The position numbers and the translations under genes were made by a program. From the NCBI GenBank assembly GCA_018435665.1, contig JAHDND010000007.1, positions 1 to 64,000 on the forward strand: DNA of 64,000 bases, given 5' to 3'. Source of the DNA: Candidatus Thiosymbion sp. Its GTDB lineage: Bacteria; Pseudomonadota; Gammaproteobacteria; Chromatiales; Chromatiaceae. Positions 1-9,912 of this stretch are shown in pieces. Each line of letters opens with the position of its first letter. Positions within the stretch are counted from its first letter, which is position 1. The notes below the pieces were generated by a model. It had not been told where the DNA came from and ran no database searches. It was given only the letters and a program-made list of their open reading frames with translations.

Positions 1-1251
1 CTCGTAGGCGGCGATGGGGTTGTTGCGAAACCAGTCATGGGGGATGCTGGCAAAAAAGGCGGTGAACAGGGCCTGCATCCCGGTGAAGTCGTTGACCAAC
101 AGCAACTCGCCGAGGCGGGTCTTGTGCGCCAGGGTCTCCTGGCCATCGGGGGTCCAGGCCCGCAGCAGGCTGTTATTCAGGCTCTGATAGACCTCTCGGT
201 TGGGGTAACGCAGCCGGTAACGGTACTCCCCGAACTGCTCCTCTTCGGCGTCGATGGTCAGATAGCCGGTCTGCCACAGCAGGGCCTCGGTGCTGATGCG
301 CCCCACGTCAAAGGCGGACAGCAGTTCGGCATCGGCCCGCAATTGCCCCAGCCGCGGCAGCCAGGTCTGGCGCTCGGTGAGCAGATCCACCAGGAAGGTG
401 GGCGTGGCGGTCTCGAACCACCAGGGGCGGAATTGGTGTTTCTCAAACAGCAGCAGCACATCGAAGGGGTTATAGACCGCCTCGCCGGTCCAGTTATAGC
501 CGTTGTACCAAGTCCGGATGCGGTCGCGGTCCAGGCCTTCCAGTTCGGGGGCGAAGACGGTGTCGAGGTCAGTCTCGGTGTAGCCGCAAAGGGCGGAGTA
601 GCGCGCATCCACCGTAATGTCGTTGAGATTATTGAGCCCCGAGAAGAGACTGACCTTGGTGAACTTACTCACCCCGGTCAGCAAGGCAAAGCGCACATCG
701 GCGTCCGCACCCTTGATGACCGAGTAAAGGTTACGCAGGCCGTCGCGCAGTTCCCGCGCCCGGTCGGGCTGGGTCAGGTTGTCGAGGATAGGTTTGTCAT
801 ACTCGTCCACCAGCACCACGACCCGCTCGCCGTAACGGGTGGCCGCGGCGCTGATGAGCCCGCTGAAGCGGCCGGAAAGACTGCGATGTGGGCTGCTGAC
901 GCCAAGCCTGGCCTCGTTGTCGCTGAGCAACTCGACGATCTTCTCATCCAACTGTTCACGGTTTTGCAAGACCCCGTCAGCGAAACTGATCCGGATCACC
1001 GGGTAGCGCCGGTCCCAATCCCAACGATCCTGGGCTTCGAGTCCCTGGAACAGCGGTTGATGGGCGCTGAACAGCTCTGCCAGGGTATCGAGGAACAGGG
1101 ACTTGCCAAAACGCCGCGGGCGGGACAGGAAGTAGTATTTGCCCTCATTGATCAGGCGCAGGGCAAAACCGGTCTTATCGACATAGTAGTAGCCGCCCTC
1201 GCGGATCTCGCGAAAGGTCTGAATGCCGATGGGCAGTAGTTTTCGGTTCAT
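1..1251 (-). CDS. AAA-ATPase-like / PD-(D/E)XK family protein, 3' end outside window
   Basis: This minus-strand frame is open from an ATG at 1251 to the window edge, giving 417 residues. It starts MNRKLLPIGIQTF and has the family's early YYVDKT motif. A Walker A-like RPRRFGKS sits near residues 44-51 and a Walker B-like VVVLVDEYDKP near residues 110-125. The last visible residues, IPHDWFRNNPIAAYE, match the join between the AAA-like domain (PF09820) and the C-terminal PD-(D/E)XK nuclease-like domain (PF08011) in this family, so the nuclease part lies outside the window. Such proteins occur in many near-identical paralogues in some genomes and have no settled function. The opposite strand carries a long shadow frame of no meaning. 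I am sure of the family and not of the role. Confidence 0.85.
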   Translation of the reverse strand, partial: MNRKLLPIGIQTFREIREGGYYYVDKTGFALRLINEGKYYFLSRPRRFGKSLFLDTLAELFSAHQPLFQGLEAQDRWDWDRRYPVIRISFADGVLQNREQLDEKIVELLSDNEARLGVSSPHRSLSGRFSGLISAAATRYGERVVVLVDEYDKPILDNLTQPDRARELRDGLRNLYSVIKGADADVRFALLTGVSKFTKVSLFSGLNNLNDITVDARYSALCGYTETDLDTVFAPELEGLDRDRIRTWYNGYNWTGEAVYNPFDVLLLFEKHQFRPWWFETATPTFLVDLLTERQTWLPRLGQLRADAELLSAFDVGRISTEALLWQTGYLTIDAEEEQFGEYRYRLRYPNREVYQSLNNSLLRAWTPDGQETLAHKTRLGELLLVNDFTGMQALFTAFFASIPHDWFRNNPIAAYE

Positions 1252-1537
1252 GCTTGGCCTCCGGCGGGGCCTGGTGGCAGCAGCCCGGGCTGATCAGGCG
1301 TTGGGCGGGTTGGAAGGGGCGGAATTCATTCTAGGCGGCGGCCAGGGGGACGCAAAGCCCTGCGGGCATGAATCCGCCCTTACGTGGCCTCACTGAACCT
1401 TGAGTGCAAGCTGCTACTTTCGGTGGACGACCGTTAGCCAGCCATGGACGCCCGGATGCACCAAGGATGCGCCAAGTTGCTGGCGAAGGTACGTGCTGGT
1501 AGATTTCGCGATCCAGCATGAGAGACCCTGCCCATAA

Positions 1538-2170
1538 ATGATGCGAACCCGGGTTAAAATCTGCGGCCTCACGCGGGAGGCCGATGTCCTGGCAGCGGCG
1601 GAACTGGGTGCCGATGCCATCGGACTAGTGTTCTACGATCCCAGTCCCCGGGCGGTGGGCATCGAGCAGGCGCGAAGGCTATGCGCGGCCCTGCCACCTT
1701 TCGTCACTAGCGTGGGCCTCTTCGTGGACGCGGCGCCGGACCAGATCCGGTCCACCCTGGCGCGGGTCCCTCTGGATCTGTTGCAGTTTCATGGTGAGGA
1801 GTCTCCGGAGTACTGCGCCGCCTTTGGGCGGCCCTGGATCAAGGCGGTGCGCATGCGCCCCGGGATCGACCCGCAGTCGTTGCCGGAACTTTATCCGGGG
1901 GCTGCCGGCCTGTTGCTGGATGCCTACGACCCGGCCAGGGCCGGCGGCACCGGCCAATGTTTCGACTGGGACCTTGTGCCACCGGACCTGGCGCCGCATA
2001 TCGTGCTCGCCGGTGGCCTGGACCCGGATAATGTGGCTGTGGCCATTCGCCGGGTGCGGCCCTACGGGGTCGATGTCAGCGGCGGGGTGGAGGCGGCCAA
2101 GGGCCTCAAGGATCGCCAGAAGATGGTGGCTTTCATGAAAGGTGTATTCGATGGCGATCAATCTTGCTGA
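1538..2170 (+). CDS. trpF: Phosphoribosylanthranilate isomerase
   Basis: TrpF catalyses the Amadori rearrangement of N-(5-phosphoribosyl)anthranilate to CdRP in tryptophan synthesis. The 210-residue product is a full-length single-domain TIM barrel. Family landmarks are the N-terminal VKICGLT with the catalytic Cys, LLQFHGEE in the middle, LLLDAYDP with the catalytic Asp, and the phosphate-binding ends [10 protein letters not shown] and GVDVSGGVE. Two consecutive ATG codons (1538 and 1541) could start it, and no strong ribosome binding site separates them. It heads the trpFBA block, with 180 bases before trpB. Confidence 0.96.
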   Translation: MMRTRVKICGLTREADVLAAAELGADAIGLVFYDPSPRAVGIEQARRLCAALPPFVTSVGLFVDAAPDQIRSTLARVPLDLLQFHGEESPEYCAAFGRPWIKAVRMRPGIDPQSLPELYPGAAGLLLDAYDPARAGGTGQCFDWDLVPPDLAPHIVLAGGLDPDNVAVAIRRVRPYGVDVSGGVEAAKGLKDRQKMVAFMKGVFDGDQSC

Positions 2171-2350
2171 GGCCGGGTGCGGTGCTCAGACCCTAGCCCA
2201 GCCGGGTTCCAAAATCGGGGGGGCTAGCTCGTGACTCGGTCCGGGTCCAAGTCTGGTGCACAAGCAGGGACTCTATCCCTGACTCAGTTGGGGCCGCAAT
2301 CTGGGGCCCAATCCCTGACCCAAACTAGGGATCACTCGGAGACTTAATCT

Positions 2351-3559
2351 ATGGCTACTCCCGCAACCTATCACTGGCCGGATGCCCGGGGCCACTTCGG
2401 CCCCTACGGCGGGCTTTTCGTCCCCGAGACCCTGATGCGGCCCCTGGATGAACTGACCCGGGCCTACGAGCGTTACCTCCAGGACCCCGAATTCCTGGCC
2501 GAACTGGACCTCGACCTGCGCGATTACGTCGGCCGGCCCTCGCCCATCTACCATGCCGAGCGCTGGAGCCGGGAGCTGGGCGGGGCCCAGATCTTTCTCA
2601 AGCGCGAGGACCTGAATCATACCGGCGCCCACAAGGTCAACAACACCATCGGCCAGGCCCTGCTCGCCAAGCGCATGGGCAAGACCCGCATCATCGCCGA
2701 GACCGGCGCAGGCCAGCATGGCGTCGCTAGCGCCACGGTGGCGGCGCGCCTGGGGCTGGAGTGTGTGGTTTATATGGGCGAGATCGACGTCGCCCGTCAG
2801 GAGGCCAACGTCTACCGCATGCGCCTGCTGGGGGCCGAGGTGGTCTCGGTCAAGTCCGGCTCCCGCACCCTCAAGGATGCCCTCAACGAGGCCATGCGCG
2901 ACTGGGTGACCAATGTCGACAACACCTTCTACATCATCGGCACCGTCGCCGGGCCCCATCCCTATCCCGCCATGGTGCGGGACTTCCAGGCGGTGGTCGG
3001 CCGCGAGGCGCGGGCCCAGATGCTGGAGCGCCTGGGGCGGCTCCCGGACACCCTGGTGGCCTGCGTCGGTGGCGGTAGCAACGCCATCGGCCTCTTCTAC
3101 CCCTTCATCGACGATGCCGGGGTGGAACTCATCGGCGTGGAGGCGGCGGGGGAGGGCCTGGCCAGCGGTCATCATGCCGCGCCCCTCTGCGCCGGCCGGC
3201 CGGGGGTGCTGCACGGCAGCCGCACCTATCTGATGGAAGACAGCGACGGCCAGATCATCGAGACCCATTCCATCTCCGCCGGTCTCGACTATCCGGGGGT
3301 CGGCCCGGAGCACGCCTGGCTCAAGGACTCCGGTCGCGCCCGCTATGTCGCGGTGACGGACGAGGAGGCCCTGGCGGCCTTCCACACCCTGACCCGCACC
3401 GAGGGCATCATCCCCGCCCTGGAGTCCAGTCACGCCCTGGCCCAGGTCGTCAAGCTGGCGCCGACCATGCGCCGGGATCAGGCCATCCTCGTCAACTTGT
3501 CCGGTCGTGGCGACAAGGACATGCATACCGTCGCCGCCCGGGAGGGCCTCACCCTATGA
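2351..3559 (+). CDS. trpB: Tryptophan synthase beta chain
   Basis: TrpB is the PLP-dependent beta subunit that joins indole and serine to make tryptophan; it works in an alpha2-beta2 complex with TrpA. The 402-residue length is usual. The N-terminal FGPYGG and the lysine that carries PLP (K95 in HTGAHKVNN) are present, as are the glycine-rich phosphate loop GGGSNA and the C-terminal LSGRGDKD. Its stop overlaps the trpA start by 4 bases (ATGA), which implies translational coupling and equal dosage of the two subunits. Confidence 0.97.
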   Translation: MATPATYHWPDARGHFGPYGGLFVPETLMRPLDELTRAYERYLQDPEFLAELDLDLRDYVGRPSPIYHAERWSRELGGAQIFLKREDLNHTGAHKVNNTIGQALLAKRMGKTRIIAETGAGQHGVASATVAARLGLECVVYMGEIDVARQEANVYRMRLLGAEVVSVKSGSRTLKDALNEAMRDWVTNVDNTFYIIGTVAGPHPYPAMVRDFQAVVGREARAQMLERLGRLPDTLVACVGGGSNAIGLFYPFIDDAGVELIGVEAAGEGLASGHHAAPLCAGRPGVLHGSRTYLMEDSDGQIIETHSISAGLDYPGVGPEHAWLKDSGRARYVAVTDEEALAAFHTLTRTEGIIPALESSHALAQVVKLAPTMRRDQAILVNLSGRGDKDMHTVAAREGLTL

Positions 3560-4380
3560 GCCGCATCGCCGGACGTTTCGCCGACCTGGCCGCCCGCGGC
3601 CGCACCGCCCTCATCCCCTTCGTCACCGCCGGGGACCCGGATCTGGCGACCACCGTGCCCCTGATGCACGCCATGGTCGCCTCCGGGGCCGACCTCATCG
3701 AGCTGGGCGTACCCTTTTCCGATCCCATGGCCGACGGCCCCGTCATCCAGCGCGCCAGCGAGCGCGCCCTGGCCCATCATACCCGACTGCGGGATGTCCT
3801 GGACCTGGTGAGCCGGTTTCGGGAGCGTGACCCGGTGACCCCCGTCATCCTCATGGGCTACCTCAATCCCATCGAGATCCTGGGCTATGCCGCCTTCGCC
3901 GACCAGGCCAGGGCCGCCGGGGTGGATGGCATCCTGGTGGTTGACGCCCCGCCGGAGGAGAGCGGTGAACTGGTGACCTGTCTGCACCAGGCGGGGATCG
4001 ACCTGGTCTATCTCCTGGCCCCCACCTCGGATGAGACGCGCATCCGCACCATCGGTGCGGTGGCTAGCGGCTTCGTCTACTATGTCTCGGTCAAGGGCGT
4101 CACCGGCGCCGGACACCTGGACCTGACGGCCGTTGATGCCAAGGTGGCGGAGATCCGTCACCTGATCGACCTCCCCGTCGGGGTGGGTTTTGGCATCAAG
4201 GACGCCGAGACGGCGGGCCAGGTAGCCCGTCTGGCCGATGCGGTCATCGTCGGCAGCGCCATCGTCGGGCGCATCGAGGCCCTGACCATGAAGCCCGAGC
4301 TGATCCCGGCGGCCATCGGTGACTTCCTGGCCGGCCTGCGCGCCGCCATCGATGCCTCCGACCGCAGCGGTCGCTCCTGA
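3556..4380 (+). CDS. trpA: Tryptophan synthase alpha chain
   Basis: TrpA cleaves indole-3-glycerol phosphate and passes indole through the tunnel to TrpB. The 274-residue protein has the alpha-subunit signature [14 protein letters not shown], which contains the catalytic Asp, and the second catalytic Glu in the N-terminal part. The phosphate-binding elements GVGFGIKD and IVGSAIV are also clear. It starts inside the last codons of trpB, and accD follows 56 bases later. Confidence 0.97.
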   Translation: MSRIAGRFADLAARGRTALIPFVTAGDPDLATTVPLMHAMVASGADLIELGVPFSDPMADGPVIQRASERALAHHTRLRDVLDLVSRFRERDPVTPVILMGYLNPIEILGYAAFADQARAAGVDGILVVDAPPEESGELVTCLHQAGIDLVYLLAPTSDETRIRTIGAVASGFVYYVSVKGVTGAGHLDLTAVDAKVAEIRHLIDLPVGVGFGIKDAETAGQVARLADAVIVGSAIVGRIEALTMKPELIPAAIGDFLAGLRAAIDASDRSGRS

Positions 4381-4436
4381 CCCACCTCAACCCCTGACCT
4401 TGACCGGCGCTGTAACCCCCGGAGAATGCGGCACCC

Positions 4437-5297
4437 ATGAACTGGTTTGAAAAATTGATGCCCAGCCGCATCCGCACCGAGCCCAACAGCAAGCGGGCGG
4501 TGCCCGAGGGTATCTGGGCCAAGTGCCCGGGGTGTGGCGCCGTCCTCTATCGCGCCGAACTGGAGCGCAACCTGGAGATCTGCCCCAAGTGCAATCACCA
4601 CGGGCGCCTGAGTGCCCGGCGCCGCCTGGACAGTTTTCTCGACCCCGAGGGCCGGGAGGAGATCGCCCCGGACCTGGAGTCGGTCGATCCCCTCAAGTTC
4701 AAGGATCTGAAGAAGTACAAGGACCGGCTGGCCCAGGCCCAGAAGGACACCAATGAAAAGGAGGCCCTGGTGGTCATGCGCGGCCGCCTCAAGGGCCTGG
4801 ACCTGGTCGCCGCGGCCTTCGAGTTCGAGTTCATGGGGGGCTCCATGGGCTCGGTCGTCGGTGAGCGCTTCACCCGCGGAGTGGACGCGGCCCTGGCCCA
4901 GGGCGCGGCCCTGGTGTGCTTCGCCGCCAGCGGTGGCGCCCGCATGCAGGAGTCTCTCTTCTCCCTGATGCAGATGGCCAAGACCAGCGCCGCCATCGGC
5001 CGGCTGCGCCAGCGCGGTCTGCCCTTCATCTCGGTGATGACCGACCCGACCATGGGCGGCGTCTCCGCCAGCCTGGCCATGCTCGGGGATATCAACGTCG
5101 CCGAGCCGAACGCCCTCATCGGCTTCGCCGGCCCCCGGGTCATCGAGCAGACGGTGCGCGAGACCCTGCCGGAGGGCTTCCAGCGCAGCGAGTTTCTGCT
5201 CCAGCATGGCGCCCTCGACCTGATTCTCAGCCGCCGGGAGTTGCGCGATCGCATCGCCGATCTCATCGCCATCCTCACCCACCGCGGGCCGGTCTGA
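4437..5297 (+). CDS. accD: Acetyl-CoA carboxylase carboxyltransferase subunit beta
   Basis: AccD is the beta part of the carboxyltransferase that makes malonyl-CoA for fatty acid synthesis. The 286 residues include the N-terminal zinc ribbon with cysteines at about 30, 33, 49 and 52 (CPGC and CPKC). The crotonase-like core follows, with [16 protein letters not shown] and the SGGARMQE oxyanion region. It sits between trpA and folC, as in many gammaproteobacteria, and is probably co-transcribed with them. The start ATG is followed by the typical MNWFEKL. Confidence 0.97.
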   Translation: MNWFEKLMPSRIRTEPNSKRAVPEGIWAKCPGCGAVLYRAELERNLEICPKCNHHGRLSARRRLDSFLDPEGREEIAPDLESVDPLKFKDLKKYKDRLAQAQKDTNEKEALVVMRGRLKGLDLVAAAFEFEFMGGSMGSVVGERFTRGVDAALAQGAALVCFAASGGARMQESLFSLMQMAKTSAAIGRLRQRGLPFISVMTDPTMGGVSASLAMLGDINVAEPNALIGFAGPRVIEQTVRETLPEGFQRSEFLLQHGALDLILSRRELRDRIADLIAILTHRGPV

Positions 5298-5393
5298 ACG
5301 GTTTTCTAATCAGCGCCACGAGTCGTCCATCTAACTCCCCCGTTCGCCTTGCCAGCGTCGGTGAGGGCCAGTCCATTCATTCAGACCCCTGCA

Positions 5394-6668
5394 ATGCGCT
5401 TTGACACCCTCAGCGGCTGGCTGACCTGGCAGGAAACCCTGCACCCCAGCACCATCGACCTGGGCCTGGAGCGGGTCGGCCGGGTCTGGGCGCGGCTCTG
5501 GCCGGGGGCACTGCCCTTCCCGGTGATCACCGTGGCCGGCACCAATGGCAAGGGCTCCACGGTCGCCCTGCTGGAGGCCATCTATGGCGCGGCGGGTTAT
5601 CGGACCGCCGCCTATACCTCGCCGCACCTCCTCCGCTACAACGAGCGCATGCGCCTCGAAGGGCGGGAGGTGACGGATGAGTATCTGTGCGCGGCCTTCG
5701 ACCGGGTCGATGCCGCCCGGGGGGGGGACTCCCTGACCTATTTCGAGTTCGGCACCCTGGCGGCCCTGGACCTTTTCGTCCGCGCCCGACCGGACCTGGC
5801 GATCCTCGAGGTCGGTCTGGGAGGGCGGCTGGATGCCGTCAATCTCGTTGCCGCCGATCTGGCCATCGTCACCAGCATCGGTCGCGACCATAGCGCCTGG
5901 TTGGGGGAGACCCTGGCGGAAATTGCCGGGGAGAAGGCGGGTATCTTCCGCCCCGGTCGGCCGGTCGTCCTGGGTCAGCGCTATCCCCAACCGGTCCTGC
6001 TGGAGCGGGCGACGGCCCTCGGCTGCCCGACCTGGGTTCTGGGGCGGGACTTCGACTGGCGTGCGGAGCCCCCGGGCTGGCACTGGCAGGGGCCAGGCTA
6101 TCCCCCCCTGAGCCTGATGCCCCCGGCCTTGCGCGGGCCGATCCAGTTCGACAATGCCGCGACCGTCATCGCCGCCACCGCCGGCCTTCAGGCCCGACTG
6201 CCGGTCTCGGTGGCCCATCTGCGCCAGGGCTTGCAGCGCGTCCGGCTCCCCGGGCGTTTCCAGGTCATCCCCGGGGCCCCGGCCTGGATCCTCGATGTCG
6301 CCCACAATGGCCCGGCGGCCCAAGCCCTGGCGGTCAGCCTGGCCACCTATCCCTGCGCGGGGCGTCATCACGCGGTCCTGGGGCTGCTGGCCGACAAGGA
6401 GCCCGCGGCGGTGGCCGGCCCCCTGCTGGACTGGGTGGATTGCTGGCACCTGGGTGCCGCGGACAACCCCCGCGCCCTGGACGTGGCCGCCCTGGCCGCC
6501 GCCCTCGAGGCCCTGGGCCAGGAACGCGGTCGGGCCTTGACCCTGCGCACCTACCCCAGCCTCGCCGCGGCCATCGCCGGTGCCCGGGCCCAGGCCCTGT
6601 CGGGCGACTGTGTTCTCGCCTACGGGTCTTTCACCACCGTGGAGGCGGTGTTGCGGGAGCTGTCCTGA
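5394..6668 (+). CDS. folC: Bifunctional dihydrofolate synthase / folylpolyglutamate synthase
   Basis: FolC adds glutamate to dihydropteroate and then extends the polyglutamate tail of folates. The Mur-ligase-type P-loop AGTNGKGST lies near residues 48-56 from my start. The family motifs TSPHLLRYNERM, EVGLGGRLDAVN and the C-terminal-domain LDVAHN are all visible, and the 424-residue length is normal. An in-frame TTG at 5349 would add 15 residues, but homologous proteins begin at MRFDTL, so I chose the ATG at 5394. The gene continues the accD-folC-dedD order. Confidence 0.95.
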   Translation: MRFDTLSGWLTWQETLHPSTIDLGLERVGRVWARLWPGALPFPVITVAGTNGKGSTVALLEAIYGAAGYRTAAYTSPHLLRYNERMRLEGREVTDEYLCAAFDRVDAARGGDSLTYFEFGTLAALDLFVRARPDLAILEVGLGGRLDAVNLVAADLAIVTSIGRDHSAWLGETLAEIAGEKAGIFRPGRPVVLGQRYPQPVLLERATALGCPTWVLGRDFDWRAEPPGWHWQGPGYPPLSLMPPALRGPIQFDNAATVIAATAGLQARLPVSVAHLRQGLQRVRLPGRFQVIPGAPAWILDVAHNGPAAQALAVSLATYPCAGRHHAVLGLLADKEPAAVAGPLLDWVDCWHLGAADNPRALDVAALAAALEALGQERGRALTLRTYPSLAAAIAGARAQALSGDCVLAYGSFTTVEAVLRELS

Positions 6669-6828
6669 GCAACGGCGTCGGTCGGCTCGCGGCGGTGCCG
6701 GCCCGCCTGCTGCCTTATGAACGGGGCAAGGCCTCGGGATTTCGGCGTGATCGCCCCGCGATCGCCGCCGATCCAGGCGCGACACGAATCCTGGGCGCGA
6801 CGGGAACCGCGTCCCAGTGTCGGGCTGT

Positions 6829-6837
6829 TGCTATAAT
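6829..6837 (+). promoter_or_regulatory. Candidate extended -10 promoter ahead of dedD
   Basis: The bases TGCTATAAT at 6829-6837 match an extended -10 element (TGnTATAAT) exactly. No good -35 hexamer lies 17 bases upstream, which is usual for this promoter type. It sits in the 266-base gap between folC and dedD, about 100 bases before the dedD start, and could give dedD-cvpA-purF-metZ their own promoter. This rests on motif matching only. Confidence 0.5.
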
Positions 6838-6934
6838 CCTCGTCATGAAAGCGATCCGGGGGTCAATGGCGCCCGGCCGGCCGCATATCCCCACCCTTTA
6901 GCACAAGGGCCTTGACGCCCCTTGGGAGAACGCG

Positions 6935-7657
6935 ATGGAGGAAGGCTCCAAGCGACGTTTGATCGGTGCCACGGTCGTGGTGGTGCTGCTGGTCATTTTC
7001 GTCCCCATGCTCGTCGAGGAGGAGCCCGGGCCCCCGGCAACCCCTCCGGTAGCGGCAACGGTGCCCGGTAGCCAGGCCCGCCCAGAGATGGACGCCGAGT
7101 TTCGCCAACCGCCAAAGCCAGCCCCCCTGGCCAGCATTACCGAACTCCCGCCACCGGACCTGTTGACCGATGCCGAGCGGGACATGGCCGAGGGTCGTTC
7201 GGCTGGTGGCGAGCCGACAGCCGGCAAGCCCGCCGCGGGGACCCGCCCCGCCGGCCCCCGCGCGGGTGAGACCCCTCCTGCCAAGGAGGCGGCCAAGCCG
7301 GCTAACAAGGAGACCGCCAAGCCCGCCACCAAAGAGGCCACTAAGGAACCCCGCAAGGAGGTCGCCAAGGAGCAGTCCAAGGAGAGCGCATCCAAGCCGG
7401 CCGAGCCGCCTCCCAAGAAGACCGGTAGCGGCTGGATCTTCCAGGTGGCGAGCCTGACGGAGCGCGAAAAGGCCGCGGCGATGGCAAGCAATCTCAAGTC
7501 CAAGGGCTTCCCCGCCTTCGTCGAGGAGGCCGAGGTCAACGGCCGGACCTATTACCGGGTGCGGGTGGGGCCGCGGCAGGAGCGTAAGGATATCGACGCC
7601 CTGGCCGCCGCGGTACGCGACAAGACCGGCCAGTCCGGTCAGATCCAGCGCTACTGA
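6935..7657 (+). CDS. dedD: SPOR domain protein, DedD-type cell division factor
   Basis: The 240-residue protein has a short cytoplasmic start, one membrane helix (about residues 9-26, rich in V and L) and a Pro/Lys/Ala/Glu-rich low-complexity linker of about 130 residues. A C-terminal SPOR domain runs from about residue 165 (GWIFQVASLTERE) to the end. SPOR domains bind denuded septal peptidoglycan, and DedD helps constriction in E. coli. The linker holds repeated AKPA/AKE units, compatible with a flexible periplasmic tether. Its place between folC and cvpA is conserved in gammaproteobacteria. Confidence 0.9.
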   Translation: MEEGSKRRLIGATVVVVLLVIFVPMLVEEEPGPPATPPVAATVPGSQARPEMDAEFRQPPKPAPLASITELPPPDLLTDAERDMAEGRSAGGEPTAGKPAAGTRPAGPRAGETPPAKEAAKPANKETAKPATKEATKEPRKEVAKEQSKESASKPAEPPPKKTGSGWIFQVASLTEREKAAAMASNLKSKGFPAFVEEAEVNGRTYYRVRVGPRQERKDIDALAAAVRDKTGQSGQIQRY

Positions 7658-7707
7658 GCGGAGCCGGACGCCCCGTCCGGCGGCTTGTTCCGCCCCGGCG
7701 CGCTGTA

Positions 7708-8214
7708 ATGGTCCCCATGGCGGTTAACTGGATCGATACCCTCATCCTGGGCCTGATCGGCTTGTCGGCCCTGATCGGTCTGGCCCGCGGCCTGGTCCGC
7801 GAGGCCCTGTCCCTGGTCATCTGGGCCCTGGCCTTCCTGCTGGCCTGGCGCTATTACCCCCGCCTGGCCCCCGAGCTGGCCCCCTGGTTGCCGGGGGAGA
7901 CCAGCCGCCAGGCGGTCAGCTTCGCCCTCCTGAGCCTGGGCGCGGTCCTCGCCGGGGGCCTGATCGGTTACCTGCTTACCTCCCTGATCGAACTGGCCGG
8001 CTTGCAGGGGACCACCCGCCTCCTGGGCAGCCTCTTCGGCCTGGCCCGGGGCGCGCTCATCGTCACCATGCTGGCCTTTCTCGCCGCCCTGACCCCCCTC
8101 GCCGAGCAACCGGCCTGGCAGGATTCCCACTTGATCGGCCGCTTTCAGGTCCTGGCGCAGCGACTCCTGGCCACCGTGCCGCCGGACATCGAGGATCGGG
8201 TCCGCACCCTGTGA
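7708..8214 (+). CDS. cvpA: CvpA family inner membrane protein
   Basis: The 168-residue protein has four hydrophobic helices and the CvpA start pattern WIDTLILGLIGLSALIGLARG. CvpA was named for colicin V production and is linked to envelope stress; its biochemical role is unresolved. An in-frame ATG at 7717 (MAVNWID) is an equally good start. As in E. coli, it lies directly upstream of purF. A strong hairpin separates the two genes here. Confidence 0.92.
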   Translation: MVPMAVNWIDTLILGLIGLSALIGLARGLVREALSLVIWALAFLLAWRYYPRLAPELAPWLPGETSRQAVSFALLSLGAVLAGGLIGYLLTSLIELAGLQGTTRLLGSLFGLARGALIVTMLAFLAALTPLAEQPAWQDSHLIGRFQVLAQRLLATVPPDIEDRVRTL

Positions 8215-8239
8215 CCGCGGTCTGCCTTACCCCTGTCGA

Positions 8240-8275
8240 GCCCCGGGTCGCGGCGCGCCTGCCGCGGCCCGGGGC
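8240..8275 (+). other. Strong intergenic hairpin between cvpA and purF
   Basis: Arms at 8240-8254 and 8261-8275 pair over 15 positions with a single G-T wobble, around a six-base loop. No T-run follows, so this is not a standard intrinsic terminator. It lies 30 bases before the purF start and could stabilise or attenuate the transcript, or shape purF translation. Confidence 0.6.
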
Positions 8276-8304
8276 GCCTCCTTGCCCCAACCCCGAGGTG
8301 GTTC

Positions 8305-9819
8305 ATGTGCGGTATCGTCGGTATCGTCGGTAAGAGTCCGGTCAACCAGGCCCTTTACGATGCCCTGCTGGTCCTCCAGCATCGGGGCCAGGACGCGGCG
8401 GGCATCGTCACCTGCGAGGGCGACAAGCTCTACCTGCGCAAGGACACGGGTCTGGCGCGGGATGTCTTCCACACCCGTCACATGATCCAGTTGCGCGGCA
8501 ACATGGGCCTGGGACATGTCCGTTACCCCACCGCCGGGGCCACCTGTTCCGCCGAGGCCCAGCCCTTCTACGTCAACTCGCCCTACGGCATCGTCCTCGC
8601 CCACAACGGCAACCTGACCAATGCCGAGGCCCTGAAGCACGACCTGTTCGCCGAGGACCTGCGGCACATCAATACCGAGTCGGACTCGGAGATCCTGCTC
8701 AACGTCCTCGCCCATGAACTCCAGATCGAGGGTAAGCTGCGCATCGACGAGGAGGACGTCTTCCGCGCCATCGAGGGCGTCCATCGCCGCTGCCGGGGGG
8801 GCTATGCGGCGGTGGCCATGATCCCAGGCTTCGGCGTCCTCGGCTTCCGGGACCCCCACGGCATCCGCCCCGTGGTCTATGGCAAACGCCCGACGGCGGA
8901 CGGGGACGAGTACATGATCGCCTCCGAGAGCGTGGCCCTGGATACCCTGGGCTTCCAGCTCATTGCCGACATCGCCCCGGGGGAGGCGGTGTTCATCGAT
9001 GTCAAAGGCAATCTTCACCGGCGCCAGTGCGCCCCCAGGCCCATCCTCTCCCCTTGCATCTTCGAGTTCGTCTACTTCGCCCGGCCGGATTCCTTCATCG
9101 ATAACATCTCGGTCCACAAGGCCCGGTCACGCATGGGGCGCAAGCTGGCGGCCAAGATCCGCCGCGAGTGGCAGGATCACGACATCGACGTGGTCATCCC
9201 CATCCCCGACACCAGCCGCACCGCGGCCCTGCAGCTCGCCCAGGCCCTGGAGGTGAACTACGCCGAGGGCTTCATCAAGAACCGTTACATCGGGCGGACC
9301 TTCATCATGCCCGGTCAGCAGATCCGCAAGAAATCGGTGCGGCAGAAGCTCAACGCCATCGACCTGGAGTTCCGGCGCAAGAACGTCCTGCTGGTGGACG
9401 ACTCCATTGTCCGCGGCACCACCTCCCAGCAGATCATCCAGATGGCCCGGGACGCCGGCGCCAACCGGGTCTATTTCGCCTCCGCCTCGCCGCCGGTGCG
9501 CTACCCCAACGTCTATGGCATCGACATGCCCGCCGCCAGCGAACTGGTGGCCCATGGCCGCGGCGAGGAGCAGATCCGCGAGGTCCTGGGGGCCGATCGC
9601 CTCATCTTCCAGGACCTGGAAGATCTCATCGATGCCGTGCAGAAGCAGGGTAAGAGCGACGTGGATCGGTTCGATACCTCGGTTTTCGACAGCGACTATG
9701 TCACCGGTGATGTCACCGAGGCCTACCTGCAGCATCTGGAGGTCATGCGCAACGATGCCGCCAAGGAGGCCCGGCGCAATCTTGGCGAGTCCATCATCGA
9801 GTTGCACAACAACGTCTGA
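8305..9819 (+). CDS. purF: Amidophosphoribosyltransferase
   Basis: PurF commits PRPP to purine synthesis by transferring the glutamine amide. The 504 residues begin MCGIVGIVG, so the N-terminal nucleophile Cys2 is exposed after Met removal and no long propeptide is present. The Ntn glutaminase half shows [10 protein letters not shown] and AHNGNLTN. The phosphoribosyltransferase half carries the PRPP loop [13 protein letters not shown]. The end SIIELHNNV is like that of gammaproteobacterial PurF. metZ follows after 93 bases. Confidence 0.97.
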   Translation: MCGIVGIVGKSPVNQALYDALLVLQHRGQDAAGIVTCEGDKLYLRKDTGLARDVFHTRHMIQLRGNMGLGHVRYPTAGATCSAEAQPFYVNSPYGIVLAHNGNLTNAEALKHDLFAEDLRHINTESDSEILLNVLAHELQIEGKLRIDEEDVFRAIEGVHRRCRGGYAAVAMIPGFGVLGFRDPHGIRPVVYGKRPTADGDEYMIASESVALDTLGFQLIADIAPGEAVFIDVKGNLHRRQCAPRPILSPCIFEFVYFARPDSFIDNISVHKARSRMGRKLAAKIRREWQDHDIDVVIPIPDTSRTAALQLAQALEVNYAEGFIKNRYIGRTFIMPGQQIRKKSVRQKLNAIDLEFRRKNVLLVDDSIVRGTTSQQIIQMARDAGANRVYFASASPPVRYPNVYGIDMPAASELVAHGRGEEQIREVLGADRLIFQDLEDLIDAVQKQGKSDVDRFDTSVFDSDYVTGDVTEAYLQHLEVMRNDAAKEARRNLGESIIELHNNV

Positions 9820-9912
9820 GGCGGGTGTCATCAAAAGGAAACCTCTGGGTAGTACAACCCTCGCCTGCCGATCGCCGATCCGACCTCACCATAACAACAA
9901 GGAATCGCCACC

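Noticed and set aside
37..1239. Plus-strand 400-codon open frame
   Set aside because: It is the antisense shadow of the minus-strand AAA-ATPase-like gene, which has recognisable motifs throughout.
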